The notes under the pieces were generated by a model, which had not been told where the DNA came from, made no database searches, and saw only the letters and a list, made by a program, of their open reading frames with translations. A program made the position numbers and the translations under genes. 64,000 nt of DNA from Sinonovacula constricta (lineage: Eukaryota > Mollusca > Bivalvia > Cardiida > Solecurtidae), in assembly GCA_007844125.1 (NCBI GenBank), contig CM017572.1:24155879-24219878 (forward strand), given 5' to 3'. Position 1 is the first letter of the stretch, and each line of letters opens with the position of its first letter. This document shows positions 54,346 to 64,000 of the stretch, one piece after another.

Positions 54346-54797
54346 TACATAATTCAATACAAAAGTTAAAAAAATAATCTAAGTATGATTGTTGAATCTC
54401 TAAAAAGAAATGAAGAAATCACAATTCTAAACTATTTTTTAAGATGGCTGCTTAGAAGACTGGTTCCCTGCTATATTGTCACCAGTCTGTGTATTGCTGG
54501 AATCCAGTCTGTCTGCATAGTGGTCGTAGTTGTACCTGCGTATGCCCACATACTTTGGCAACAGGCCTGAAATTGACCAAAATGCTTCAGTATGAAAACT
54601 GCTGTTATTTTTGCTGATCATCAGGCAATATTTTTTTCAGCAGTCTTCACGAAATGGAATTTAAAATTAAAAATACTTAAACTTTGGTCCACAAAGCAAG
54701 CAGAATCTAATGCAAGAGACAGAATTTTACTACGGATTTCTGGTGGACTGGGTTCATAGTCAATTGGCTTTTGAAGAAGACTGCTTAAAGTCATCTG

Positions 54798-55122
54798 ATT
54801 TATTTTTTGTTTATTGGGTTTGTTGTCCCACCAACAGTATTTCAATTATCTGGAGACAGTGTCCACTTGAAGCAGATGTAATTTAGTGCTGCCTCCACAG
54901 TGTATAGCATGCTTTAAACACCTGGCATGATTCCACACACAGTCATATTATCCTTACACCAGCCAACCAGTTGTAGAACAACCCTTATATTTGCTTGAAC
55001 GTTAGCAAGGGAGCTATACTTCTACCATTTTTTATGACTTTGATATCTCATGGCCCAGGTTTGGACCTGGGGCCTTCCGTAAATGGAGCTGATGCTGTAC
55101 TGATTGCACTACCAGATCTGGT
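54798..55122 (-). mobile_element. SINE-B, reverse copy, near full length, intergenic
   Basis: Plus strand: TTGTTTATTGGGTTTGTTGT at the 3' end, GACAGTGTCCACTTGAAGCA in the body, and GGAGCTGATGCTGTACTGAT in the head. Confidence 0.82.
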
Positions 55123-55394
55123 CATCTGAAGTTAGGTTTCAACTCTAACATGTAGTGAAAAGCCTGGCAGGATACAACAATCAATCTTATTACCCTGCCA
55201 ACCAGGTAAAGAACTACTGTAATGTTGTGAGCATGGTGGTGCTGCTAATAAAGCAGTTTTTGTTAACATATTGCCATGACTCATGTTGGCCTCTGCATCA
55301 CTTAACCTTTTTGTCCCAATAAATAATTTAATATCTTACTTGGTAAAGTTGTTCACTAACTAAAATAGAACCTATTACTAAAGTAACCCAAAAA

Positions 55395-55561
55395 TTAGTT
55401 AAGCCACCTTTTCAACTTAAATTTTCTGTGCCGTTTAAGGTTTTTATGACGTCGAGCGAGGCTCGAGGGCATATAGGGACCATGCTTCTGCACTGAACAA
55501 CTAAGCATCAGAAAGGTATCAGCATCAAAGAATAGGTCGTAGTAATTAATTGGATTCACAG
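55395..55561 (-). other. Possible C-terminal exon of MRPS18B
   Basis: On the minus strand TATTTTTGCAG precedes an open stretch (VNPINYYDLFFDADTF...HKNLKRHRKFKLKRWLN, then stop at 55395) that would join in phase after the GC donor at 57666. The basic C-terminus suits a ribosomal protein, but I cannot match it to MRPS18B, and part of it (near 55450) has a palindromic CTCGAGCCTCGCTCGACG look typical of a repeat. Confidence 0.2.
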
Positions 55562-55699
55562 CTGCAAAAATAATTTTGTAATTTTCCATTTCATTATAAA
55601 TGTAGCAGTATAACTGAGGATTGCAGCTGTTTGCAACATAAAGTAATATACAAAGATCTCTTGAAGGTGAAAACATGGAAGAAGACAGTTCAATGTTTT

Positions 55700-56197
55700 A
55701 GTTAAATGTTGTATCAAACAGTAGGTTATATATCAAATGCATGTTACTGTATTTTTTGCAGAATTTAGGCAGAATTTGTCCACAAACTCGCACTTTAGTC
55801 AAGAAACAGTGATTTTGTTCTAATTGAAAGACAGCACAAATCTTGAAATAAATTGGTCTAAATGTTCATTCTTTTCAAACCTACAAATAAACACTATGGG
55901 TTTTTTGTGTGTGCTAAAGATAGATATTGATCTTAGAGCGGACAACCCAAGTGTTAATATAGCATGATCTCAAGTGAAGGTCACATCGGTTTCTTAGTAA
56001 AAATAGCTAACTGTGCAGCAATGGCTCGGACAAGAAATACATGTTTGTAATTACAAGAGGAGTGTTATGCTTCACTAATCAGATAGATGAAGGGCATAAA
56101 TGACATAACATTTTGTGGGATTTTTCATGCAAAAATAACTTATTTTGTTGTTTGAGAGAAAAATAATTGGTCGAAACTGTCGGATACCATAATTAAA
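55700..56197 (+). repeat. Fragment related to the 2.5-kb TTAA element, intergenic
   Basis: Shares AAATAGCTAACTGTGCAG and GAAATACATGTTTGTAAT with the 3.6-kb copy and ends AACTGTCGGATACCATAATT followed by AAAGG, a diverged right terminus of the family. Confidence 0.65.
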
Positions 56198-57666
56198 GGC
56201 CTAGGATTGAACCAGAAGCATCTTGTGTCTGGAATGGGCACTGAAACAATTATGCAACCTTGGATGGTGAACCAAGTCAGCTTTTAGTAATTCCAAGCTT
56301 TGCTTTTGCTTTGCATTTGCAAAATGAAGGCTTGTTGCACTTGACATTTTGTTTTGTCTGAAAAAAAGGAATGCGACCTGGGGCATTTGAGAAAGTGAAA
56401 ATTTTGTGGCATTTCATTAGCAAGGGGATAAAATGTGCATGTTTTTTGTTTTTATTTGCTACTTATTTGTATGTTTATTTCAAGGACTTCCCGAAATTTT
56501 TCTCGAATTCGTCCACTACATTATCATAGTCAAGTTCACTCAAACTACCACAGACAACAGATGAGCAATTTTTTTCCATCTACAGAGTAGCAGAATGTAA
56601 TCTATTATTTTATTTTAATTCTTTTCTTTTATTCACAGATAAATTATTTCAATGCCATAGAAATCTTTAATTGTTTAAAATTAGAGAGTGAACTAAAATT
56701 AACACCCTTGCTATAAACTTTACCTTGCTTGGCTCTGCAGCCAAGACTAGTAAACACTAAGATAAATATAAACTAGTATACATTCTTAATGCTCAACAGA
56801 TAAGATGACATCCCAGCTTTGCAATACAGCATTTGGACTACGAAATATTGAATTAAATGAGGGGACTTTTCATTTTTAGGAGAAAAACTAGGCTTTTTTT
56901 TCTGAAGGGAAGAGGCCTTTAAACGGCCTCTTCTATTTATGGTAAAAAAAAAAGTAGCACATATATTACTATGACTTTGCATACAAGTACCTCGGTTTTG
57001 CTTTTGAAGTTTAGTCATTTTTAGCTTGTTAGTTGCAGTCATGCAAGTAAAGTTGCATATTGTCTATTAGCTACAACTTGGGTTTGGCAGTGATACATTT
57101 GCAGAAAACAATTGTTAAATGGAATTACAATTTACATAATTGACCTTCAATCGGCTTGATCACTTAAATGCAGTCCAGCTTGGTGCCTTAAGCAGAATCA
57201 AGGGATCATGATTGCTTGCGGCCACAACAAACAACTTCTAATAATCATATATAAACCATTAGCACTCAGAGCGTTAAACGCATTTAATGCTTTGCTAACC
57301 CCTCTGTAATCGTCAATAAATCTATTATTAAACACTGAATTTACTAGATCCTTTGTCTTGCCCTTTCAATCTTTATTGTTAATACTGATATGTGTATAAC
57401 TCTACCAATTTGATTGTACAACTACTAAATGTTTTCAAGACATTTTCAGGCAAACTTGACAAGAACACTTGCATGACAATTAAACAGCTTTAGAAAACAA
57501 TAAAGTTGTTAATTCTTAATCCTTGCTGGAAAGAGATATTATTGATATTCATATTCAATCAAAATCAGAAAATGAAATTTTCTTACAATAACATTAGAGC
57601 ATGCTTTATAAGAAGAAAAATTTTGTTTAAGGAACAGAATGCTAATTAAAACATATTTGAACTTGC

Positions 57667-60600
57667 CAAAATCCTGTGCTTTAGCCACTGCATATTTTAG
57701 TTGTTTGAACTGTTTCTTACACAATCCGGTCACTTTGGGGTTCAACGGCTCAAAGTTGACTGGGTTGACAAACTGTTTCAGCAGCTCGATGTTCTGAGGA
57801 TAAAGTTCAATGGTTTTCTTTGTATTATACAGTGAACTGGGCAAAATCTTTACCATGGCAACTTTAACCTGTTATAGTTAACAAATACATGGGTCAAACC
57901 TGTACTGCAGGACTGCTGACAAGACTTCTGGATATGATATAAAAAATCACCGTGATTGGTGAGGGACTTACGGGTTACAACTGTACTGCAGGACTGCTGA
58001 CAAGACTTCTTGATATGATATAAAAAATCACCGTGATTGGTGAGGGACTTACGGGTTACAACTGTACTGCAGGACTGCTGACAAGACTTCTTGATACGAT
58101 ATAAAAAATCACCGTGATTGGTGAGGGACTGACGGGTTACAACTGTACTGCAGGACTGCTGACAAGACTTCTGGATATGATATAAAAAATCACCGTGATT
58201 GGTGAGGGACTTACGGGTTACAACTGTACTGCAGGACTGCTGACAAGACTTCTTGATATGATATAAAAAATCACCGTGATTGGTGAGGGACTTACGGGTT
58301 ACAACTGTACTGCAGGACTGCTGAGAAGACTTCTGGATATGATATAAAAAATCACCGTGATTGGTGAGGGACTTACGGGTTACAACTGTACTGCAGGACT
58401 GCTGACAAGACTTCTTGATATGATATAAAAAATCACCGTGATTGGTGAGGGACTTACGGGTTACAACTGTACTGCAGGACTGCTGAGAAGACTTCTGGAT
58501 ATGATATAAAAAATCACCGTGATTGGTGAGGGACTTACGGGTTACAACTGTACTGCAGGACTGCTGAGAAGACTTCTTGATATGATATAAAAAATCACCG
58601 TGATTGGTGAGGGACTTACGGGTTACAACTTTATTACTTACCATTGAGCAAGGGGCATGCCCTATGTCCATTTTTTAAAAAGCTAACAGTTGTAAAGGGC
58701 ACATAAAATGTATTTTAAAGGAAAATGTATTTAGTCATTTTTCTTTTCACGCTTTTATATTTATTAAATATCTTTAATAGTTAAAATAAGTGCATAGTTC
58801 ATAGTATGTTCCGAAAATTTATTTATGTGTAACAATTTCTCCTTGAAATATGTTTAAACAAATAATATGATAACAGAAATAAGCCTATTCATCATTTCAC
58901 AATAAATTAAAAATTGCTGATTTTTGTTTATATTATACAATTTTTTTAATAAACAGACTTTACTTACTCTATATTCAAAAACAAGAAAATCATCCCGACA
59001 TATTGGACAAGCACTTCCTGATGATATAATACCAGATCTCTGAAAAAATAGCAAAATCTCATCAACAGCTAGAAGCACAAACATGGAAGAGTTATGGCTC
59101 CTGAATACTGCACTTCCTTTCACTAAGCTTTGCAATTTGAATTTATATATCTACACCAACATATATTTGTTATGGCAGTTTCAGTCACTTCTAGATAGAG
59201 GAAGAGCTCTACACGATGTCTGGGTAGAACCAGACACACTGCATTATTAATCTTTATCTTCTATCAACAGTCACAAAAGCATCCAATGCTGACTCACAGA
59301 TATTGGCATTCACAGGTGACCAAAAAGAAGGTATACATATACAAAGTTGAAAGAGAAAAAAATTAATAGTACAACTTTTTATTACAAAAAAGAGATAAAT
59401 GAGTCACCGTTCATGAAACTGCCATGTTTTCCACACTGTATTTTACTAATTTCAAGAAAACTGCATAGCATTATAAAGTTCAAAGTGAGTCTGTCAAAAA
59501 TTTATTAATTTATATATGTTAAGAAAAGCAAACGCTTATGTTACCCTTTATCCAAATATACTATATCCTATCTACCCATGGGCATATAAAATTATTCCAT
59601 TAAAAAAAAAAAATAGAAATTTAATACATTGTCAGAAAGACAACTTAACAAGCAAACCACTCCAACTTACAATACATGTCTCTCGTGGTGGTGGCATGAA
59701 GTGACCTTTGACATTTCTGCGATAATGTTTCCACACAGGATCTTCTCCATAGGCAATTCTGTAAGCTGAAATTACACAAAAAGTTCTGAAAATTCACCAC
59801 TTTAAAAGAAATCATTTTTTCTCCAAAAAAGCCTCATTTTTCATCCACCTTTTCTTACAAAGCTAATCAGTAACGTCACATTACTTTGAAAAAAAAAAAT
59901 AAGAACGAGCTTACCGTGCCATTATATCAGAGATATCAGAGTAACTTCCCTTATTCAGGACTAAAAATATATAATACCGTACTTACTCACTTATAAGACT
60001 ATTCGCTTATAAGACGACCCCCCTACTTCACCTCCGAAATTGCCGGTTTCTGCTTCGACCCACTTATAAGACGAGGCGAAAAAATTAACAGGAGCGTCGA
60101 CCAGTCATGCTGTCTCAACAAAAGGGTTAATTGGTAAACAGTGACTGTAATTTTCACACGTTGCGGGATGTATCCAGTCTCAGCTGCACTGCTATCCTGT
60201 AGCGCGTGGCGGCATGACATTAATTTCTTTGATCTACATCACAAAGTCTGGTATGACAGTACACGATATATCGGGGAACAGTGCACTGTCCTTGTGTACA
60301 TTCCGCCAGTCAATAATTTCATGGAGAAATGTAATAGGCAGCTGCTTATAAAAACACATCGTTCACACCCTCACTGTCAAACTGCTTCGATCGATATCTC
60401 CTTAACAACAGCTTATCTCAGAGTCAGTCACTTGACCTGTGTAATGAGGCAAGTCTACACGAGTAAATTACAGCTTGGTGTATTTGGCAGACTGAAGTTG
60501 AAAGTTTGTTTCAGTGTTTACTGACGGATATTGAGCCGTGTTACATGCAGAACAAAGGGAAATGAATGTGAGACAGTTAATCGTTGACGGACATAATTCA

Positions 60601-62642
60601 AAGTTCAATTAAGGTAAATTATCGGTGGTCGACAATGACGGCACGTCGGGTCATTGCATAACTGCTAACAAGTTTATGTGGTATGTTTTCGCCCTAAAAC
60701 AACGTGAAAACTTTTTGCCAGGTCGCTAGACCCCGCCTATAAGACGATCCCCACACTTTTAACATGAAATTTAAAGGAAAAATCCCCGTCTTATAAGTGA
60801 GTAAGTACGGTATTTAAAGAACTAGGGGATATCCTATCAATTCTCACACTTACCATTAGTTAAGATAAACCCTAAGAGTTAACAATTCTTAAAATTCAAG
60901 TGCATTTAACCATGTTACCACATGTTTTCATGTACATCTATATGGCTCCAGGTACAGGAGGTCCTGGTTTGGAACCCATGCCATGAGATATCTAAGTTGT
61001 AAACAATGGTAGTAGCTCCCTTGCTAACACTCAAGCAAATATAATGGTAGTTCCATGACTGGTTGGCCTAGTGTTCGGATAATGTAACTGGGTGTGGTAT
61101 CACGCCATGTGTTCCCAGCATGCTATACACAGTGAAGGCAGCACTAAATCTGCTTCAAGTGGACACCATCTCCAAATAACTGAAATACTGTTGGTAGTAA
61201 GATAAACCTAATAAACAAACAAAGAACTATATGGATTTAACTGACAAATTTACTGCATTAAAATAAGTTATTGATTTGCTGTGCGTGCCCTTGAAGTTGA
61301 TTTGATTTTGAAATACATCACAGCAACCAAATCATTATAGCAACATCCAGCTATTTCGGGTGGAGGAAGACCCCAGACAAATGTCTGATTAGAACCACTA
61401 GAGCACCGCAGGTCAGCTTGAAGACCTTCCTACATTAAGTCCTTCGCTCAGAACGGGACTCAAACTCATGCGGTGAGAGGCTAAGCAGTCAGGAGTTACA
61501 AGTCTGTGACTCTACCACTACACCACGGGTGTCTCTCCTTAAAGTTGTAAGTGGAAAAGGCACTTTTTGACTTTCTACTTTCTGGGACCTCATAAAGCAT
61601 TCTACTTATTTCAATGTATATGTAAAGAAAACTCTCCCCTTAGCAACTCAAAACGACTTTGAAAAACATAAAAAATTATCTCAATAACTATTTATGAGTC
61701 AAACTAGAGCTCTCATCAGAGAAAAGTGGTCTACTGCAAAAACATCATGCAACCTAGGAACATGGAAACAGCACATTAATGGATGCTGCAGCTGCTGCTG
61801 ATGATGGAAACATAATAGCACCTTGTGCCAAAACTACTGACTCAAATCAAGGACTCTCCTACTGATCTAGTCAAAAACGCTAACCACACTATTACAGATA
61901 CTCAAGAAATAACTCAGCTGTATTAACAGCCAACAAACAGTTTCCATGTGATGTCATAGGCACTGATAAGACAGTTTAAGGCAGCCATCTTTGAAGGCAG
62001 ACGCTTATGCAGGCCGAAATCTGGAAATATGTGCTGTATTAAACTCACCACTGTGTTTTTATTTTTCAGTCTACTTTACTGAATTTTATATCAAATTTAA
62101 GAGCTTTTATTAAGTATTTTAAAAATCAAAACTATATTTTAATAGTTTTAAAGGTAAAAAAATACAACCAACAAAGATACGCTGTTCATTTTGTTTAAAG
62201 ATGAGCCAGTAATTTTATTTATTTCTGTGTATTAATTCTTTGTGCATTTATCAATTTTAAAAATATTGTATTCTAAAAATATGAATTTTATGAGCTTTCC
62301 AATAGTGTATAGCTTTTAATTTTTGGACCACAAATAAAGAAATTACAAGAAAATAAAATTTACGCTTCTATACAATTTATCTGAAAATCCCTTGAAGTTG
62401 CCATCAAAGATGGCTGCCAAGATAAGGGATCTTCACTGATGTGGAAACTATCTATAGTTCTTACCATTACTGTGCAAATATTTGATACTTGTGTGCACAT
62501 CCACTTCTCGCACTTGTTGACCTTTCTTTCCATCAAACTCAGGATTTGTCTTTCCCACCTTCTTGGTTTTCTCTCCCTCTTCTGCACACAGTCGGCATGA
62601 TGATGTGGTTAACAGTCTCTGCTGTTGGCACACAGGCAATGT
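57667..62642 (-). CDS. MRPS18B: MRPS18B (mS40), mitochondrial small ribosomal subunit protein, partial
   Basis: Exons on the minus strand: 62642-62465, 59765-59671, 59039-58968, 57793-57667. Joined, they read TLPVCQQQRLLTTSSC...HTSIKYLHSNAYRIAYGEDP then VWKHYRRNVKGHF, RETCIRSG, CPICRDDFLVFEYRNIELL, KQFV and KVTGLCKKQFKQLKYA, then KAQDF. This follows the family's RPVWxDYRRNHKG, KTCIRR, CPICRD, FRNVKLLEQFV and TGVC blocks as I recall them from human MRPS18B. It should act in the mitochondrial matrix as part of the 28S subunit; the CPIC pair is the family's metal-site remnant. Exon phases agree. The exon with the start codon was not found; it may lie beyond position 62,642 or outside the window. 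The last exon here ends at a GC donor (GCAAGT) or runs on; the C-terminal exon is uncertain. Confidence 0.85.
57901..58630 (-). repeat. 81-bp minisatellite, 9 copies, in an MRPS18B intron
   Basis: TGTACTGCAGGACTGCTGAC recurs every 81 bases from 57901 (57901, 57982, 58063 and on). Copies differ at a few bases (TTGAT or GGAT, GACAAG or GAGAAG), with an alternating pattern of the two variants. Because 81 is a multiple of three, the minus strand is open through all copies. On the minus strand each unit contains CAGCAG and CCCGTAAGT, resembling acceptor and donor sites. The array lies between the exons at 57793-57667 and 59039-58968. Confidence 0.95.
59975..60812. mobile_element. TIR element (~838 bp) in an MRPS18B intron
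   Basis: The left end TACCGTACTTACTCACTTAT and the right end ATAAGTGAGTAAGTACGGTA are perfect inverted repeats, continuing as AAGAC/GTCTT. If the outer TA is the target duplication it would be mariner-like; otherwise the class is open. Motif CTTATAAGACGA recurs inside both ends. The interior open reading frame (60141-60524, +) shows no recognisable domain. Confidence 0.82.
60942..61224 (+). mobile_element. SINE-B, near full length, MRPS18B intron
   Basis: Head CTCCAGGTACAGGAGGTCC, body ATGACTGGTTGGCCTAGTGT, end AACCTAATAAACAAACAAAG. Confidence 0.82.
61311..61540 (-). mobile_element. SINE-A, reverse, near full length, MRPS18B intron
   Basis: Plus strand: CAACATCCAGCTATTTCGGG, AAGTCCTTCGCTCAGAACGG, then the inverted head ending ACCACTACACCACGGGTGTC. 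Confidence 0.82.
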
Positions 62643-62991
62643 CTGTGTAAATATTCAAAAAGAATCTTCATTAACCCTTTCATTCATAGTAAATGTATAG
62701 AGTTTTTAAAATTCAATTGATTTTGTTGATTTTCTTTGAAACAGTTTAAAACATTTTTTTAACAAATGCATTTGCAGCATATAATTATATAACCTAGATT
62801 AAACTAGTCTACAAATAAACCCTTAGTTTTGTTGATTCAGCTGAAGATAAAAGGAATAATTGTGAATGCTTTGCAAAGGCGTAAAATGACATATGTATGA
62901 GCTAAAGGGTTAATTACTTACTCTAGCTTTAAGACATTTTCAATGTAAAGAAGTGGCAACAATTATGTTGTTGCTTTTAATTTGTGGAGGG

Positions 62992-63222
62992 GTGCCCGTG
63001 GCATAATGGTAGAGTCTCCAATTTGTAACTCCTCTGACTGTTTAGAGCCACACCTCATGGGTTCAAGTCCCATTCAGGGCAATGTGGGAAGGTCTTCTAG
63101 TTGACTTGCAGTGCTCCGGTGGTTCTACACAGACATTTGTCTTGGGTCTTCCTCCACTAAGACAGCTTGACATCACAATAATGATTATAAGTGGTCACTG
63201 CGATGTATCTTAAAAACAAAAC
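62992..63222 (+). mobile_element. SINE-A, near full length
   Basis: GTGCCCGTGGCATAATGGTA head, CATGGGTTCAAGTCCCATTC B-box region, end GATGTATCTTAAAAACAAAA. This is the clearest copy for defining the family. Confidence 0.85.
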
Positions 63223-64000
63223 AATTAATTTGGGGTAAGTTCAATGATAATAATGTTCAATGACTGTTTTTTGTTATATTGCACTGACACAATCAGGGTC
63301 ATACTGGCAATGCCAGGTCGTATGTATGAAGTCAGCTTGTAAAATGCTTTGAGAAATAAGGGGTTTCCCTGCTTGCAAGCAATAGTGTTACAATACTATA
63401 CAAACTTTATTGCCATTGTGATACATTTGCTTCGTATATATGTTCATAGTTCTATGGGGTTTTTTCTTGTGTTTTCTTTTGTTTGTTTTAAACCCTATTG
63501 GGTTTATTGTCCCACCAACAGTATTTCAGTTATCTGGAGGTGGTTTTCTTTTTCTTTAAAATTTTTGGTAGAGCGCATTACTGTGTAAGCAAAAAAACAA
63601 ACAAAAGCAATGTGTAAATTTTGCACACGCAGCGAATAATCAACATTGGCATCTTGCATCCCTTATGTGTAAAATTTCAACAAACCCATAGCTTTAAAAG
63701 ATACGCATCCTCTTGGATGCATTGTCGTGAGGGTGTTCTGTCTAGGGTCCAAAATTTGTATGACAAACTATAGGTGTCCGTTGATGTTATAGCATGATTA
63801 TGTAATGGTCTTAATCACATAAATGTACGTTGTTGGTAAATGTCATAGCACAAAAATATAAGCAAATACAAGTATTACTACATAGTAATTAATAATGCAT
63901 ATCCAACCATGACCGGAATAAAATGTCAACAGGTGTTCAATTTTATTAACTGAAAAAAGTGGGACCCATACATTTTGGCATGAGGTACATTGTTTTGGAA
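63223..64000. other. No gene seen
   Basis: Contains the inverted SINE-B fragment and a few bases resembling a SINE-A end (63280-63325). A first exon for MRPS18B was looked for here and could not be supported. Confidence 0.45.
63478..63545 (-). mobile_element. SINE-B, reverse 3' fragment
   Basis: GGGTTTATTGTCCCACCAAC then AGTATTTCAGTTATCTGGAG, the family's inverted 3' end. Confidence 0.75.

Larger units (their letters stand above)
55130..57660. other. Intergenic/3' region of MRPS18B, no clear gene
   Basis: Apart from the TTAA-family fragment (55700-56197) and the weak exon candidate at 55395-55561, only AT-rich DNA is seen. The MRPS18B C-terminal exon and poly(A) site should lie somewhere here if the gene is complete. 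Confidence 0.45.

Noticed and set aside
57901..58630. Regular repeats resembling a CRISPR array
   Set aside because: The units are contiguous with no unique spacers, in an animal intron.
57850..58671. 273-codon minus-strand reading frame
   Set aside because: Created by nine 81-bp units within an MRPS18B intron; kept as a repeat, with its splice-like signals noted separately.
60141..60524. 127-codon plus-strand frame
   Set aside because: Lies wholly within the TIR element at 59975-60812 and shows no transposase or other motif.
62992..63070. tRNA-like A and B boxes (and similar ones in other SINE copies)
   Set aside because: They are SINE heads: no cloverleaf could be completed and SINE bodies follow.

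Overview
The window is AT-rich animal nuclear DNA. It has intron-rich genes, several tRNA-headed SINE families, many small TIR elements and minisatellites, and no sign of prokaryotic organisation. The style and the repeat families (inference only) suggest a mollusc, perhaps a bivalve; I cannot name the species.

Layout. Positions 1-11,200 are mostly intergenic and repeat-filled: SINE pieces, a TTAA-flanked element at 2.5-3.4 kb, an inverted-repeat element at 5.7-6.3 kb and a decayed Tc1-like transposase at 6.6-7.4 kb. One short, well-spliced minus-strand exon of an unknown gene lies at 4.66-4.78 kb. From 11,335 to 50,394 (+) a single 30-exon gene fills most of the window. I reconstructed it as SNAPC4 (SNAP190), the Myb-repeat subunit of the snRNA-activating protein complex. 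All 30 exon phases join without a stop, giving about 2,188 residues. The protein has an N-terminal helix matching the family, a half Myb repeat plus four Myb repeats (exons 8-15), acidic and basic middle exons, AT-hook-like motifs (exons 29-30) and a last exon with nineteen tandem 17-residue repeats. From 62,642 down to 57,667 (-) lies MRPS18B (mS40), a mitochondrial small-subunit ribosomal protein. Four exons are clear; its first exon and its C-terminal exon are not resolved. The two genes are convergent, separated by repeat-filled DNA.

The introns hold most of the unusual structure. Intron 1 of SNAPC4 contains a roughly 4.8-kb TIR-bounded fossil carrying MULE-type transposase remnants. Introns 2, 10 and 20 each hold a short pogo-like element with CAG...CTG ends and TA flanks; the one in intron 20 has split an 18-bp minisatellite. 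Intron 23 ends in about eleven ~37-bp copies of the acceptor and start of exon 24. Intron 28 holds a ~3-kb minisatellite with a ~1-kb higher-order duplication. An MRPS18B intron holds nine 81-bp units, each carrying splice-site-like sequence.

Functionally, SNAPC4 would bind the proximal sequence element of snRNA genes as part of SNAPc, and MRPS18B would work in the mitochondrial ribosome. They are neighbours with no evident shared pathway. I found no convincing new multi-gene system; the noteworthy material is the expanded SNAPC4 tail and the repeat biology of the introns.
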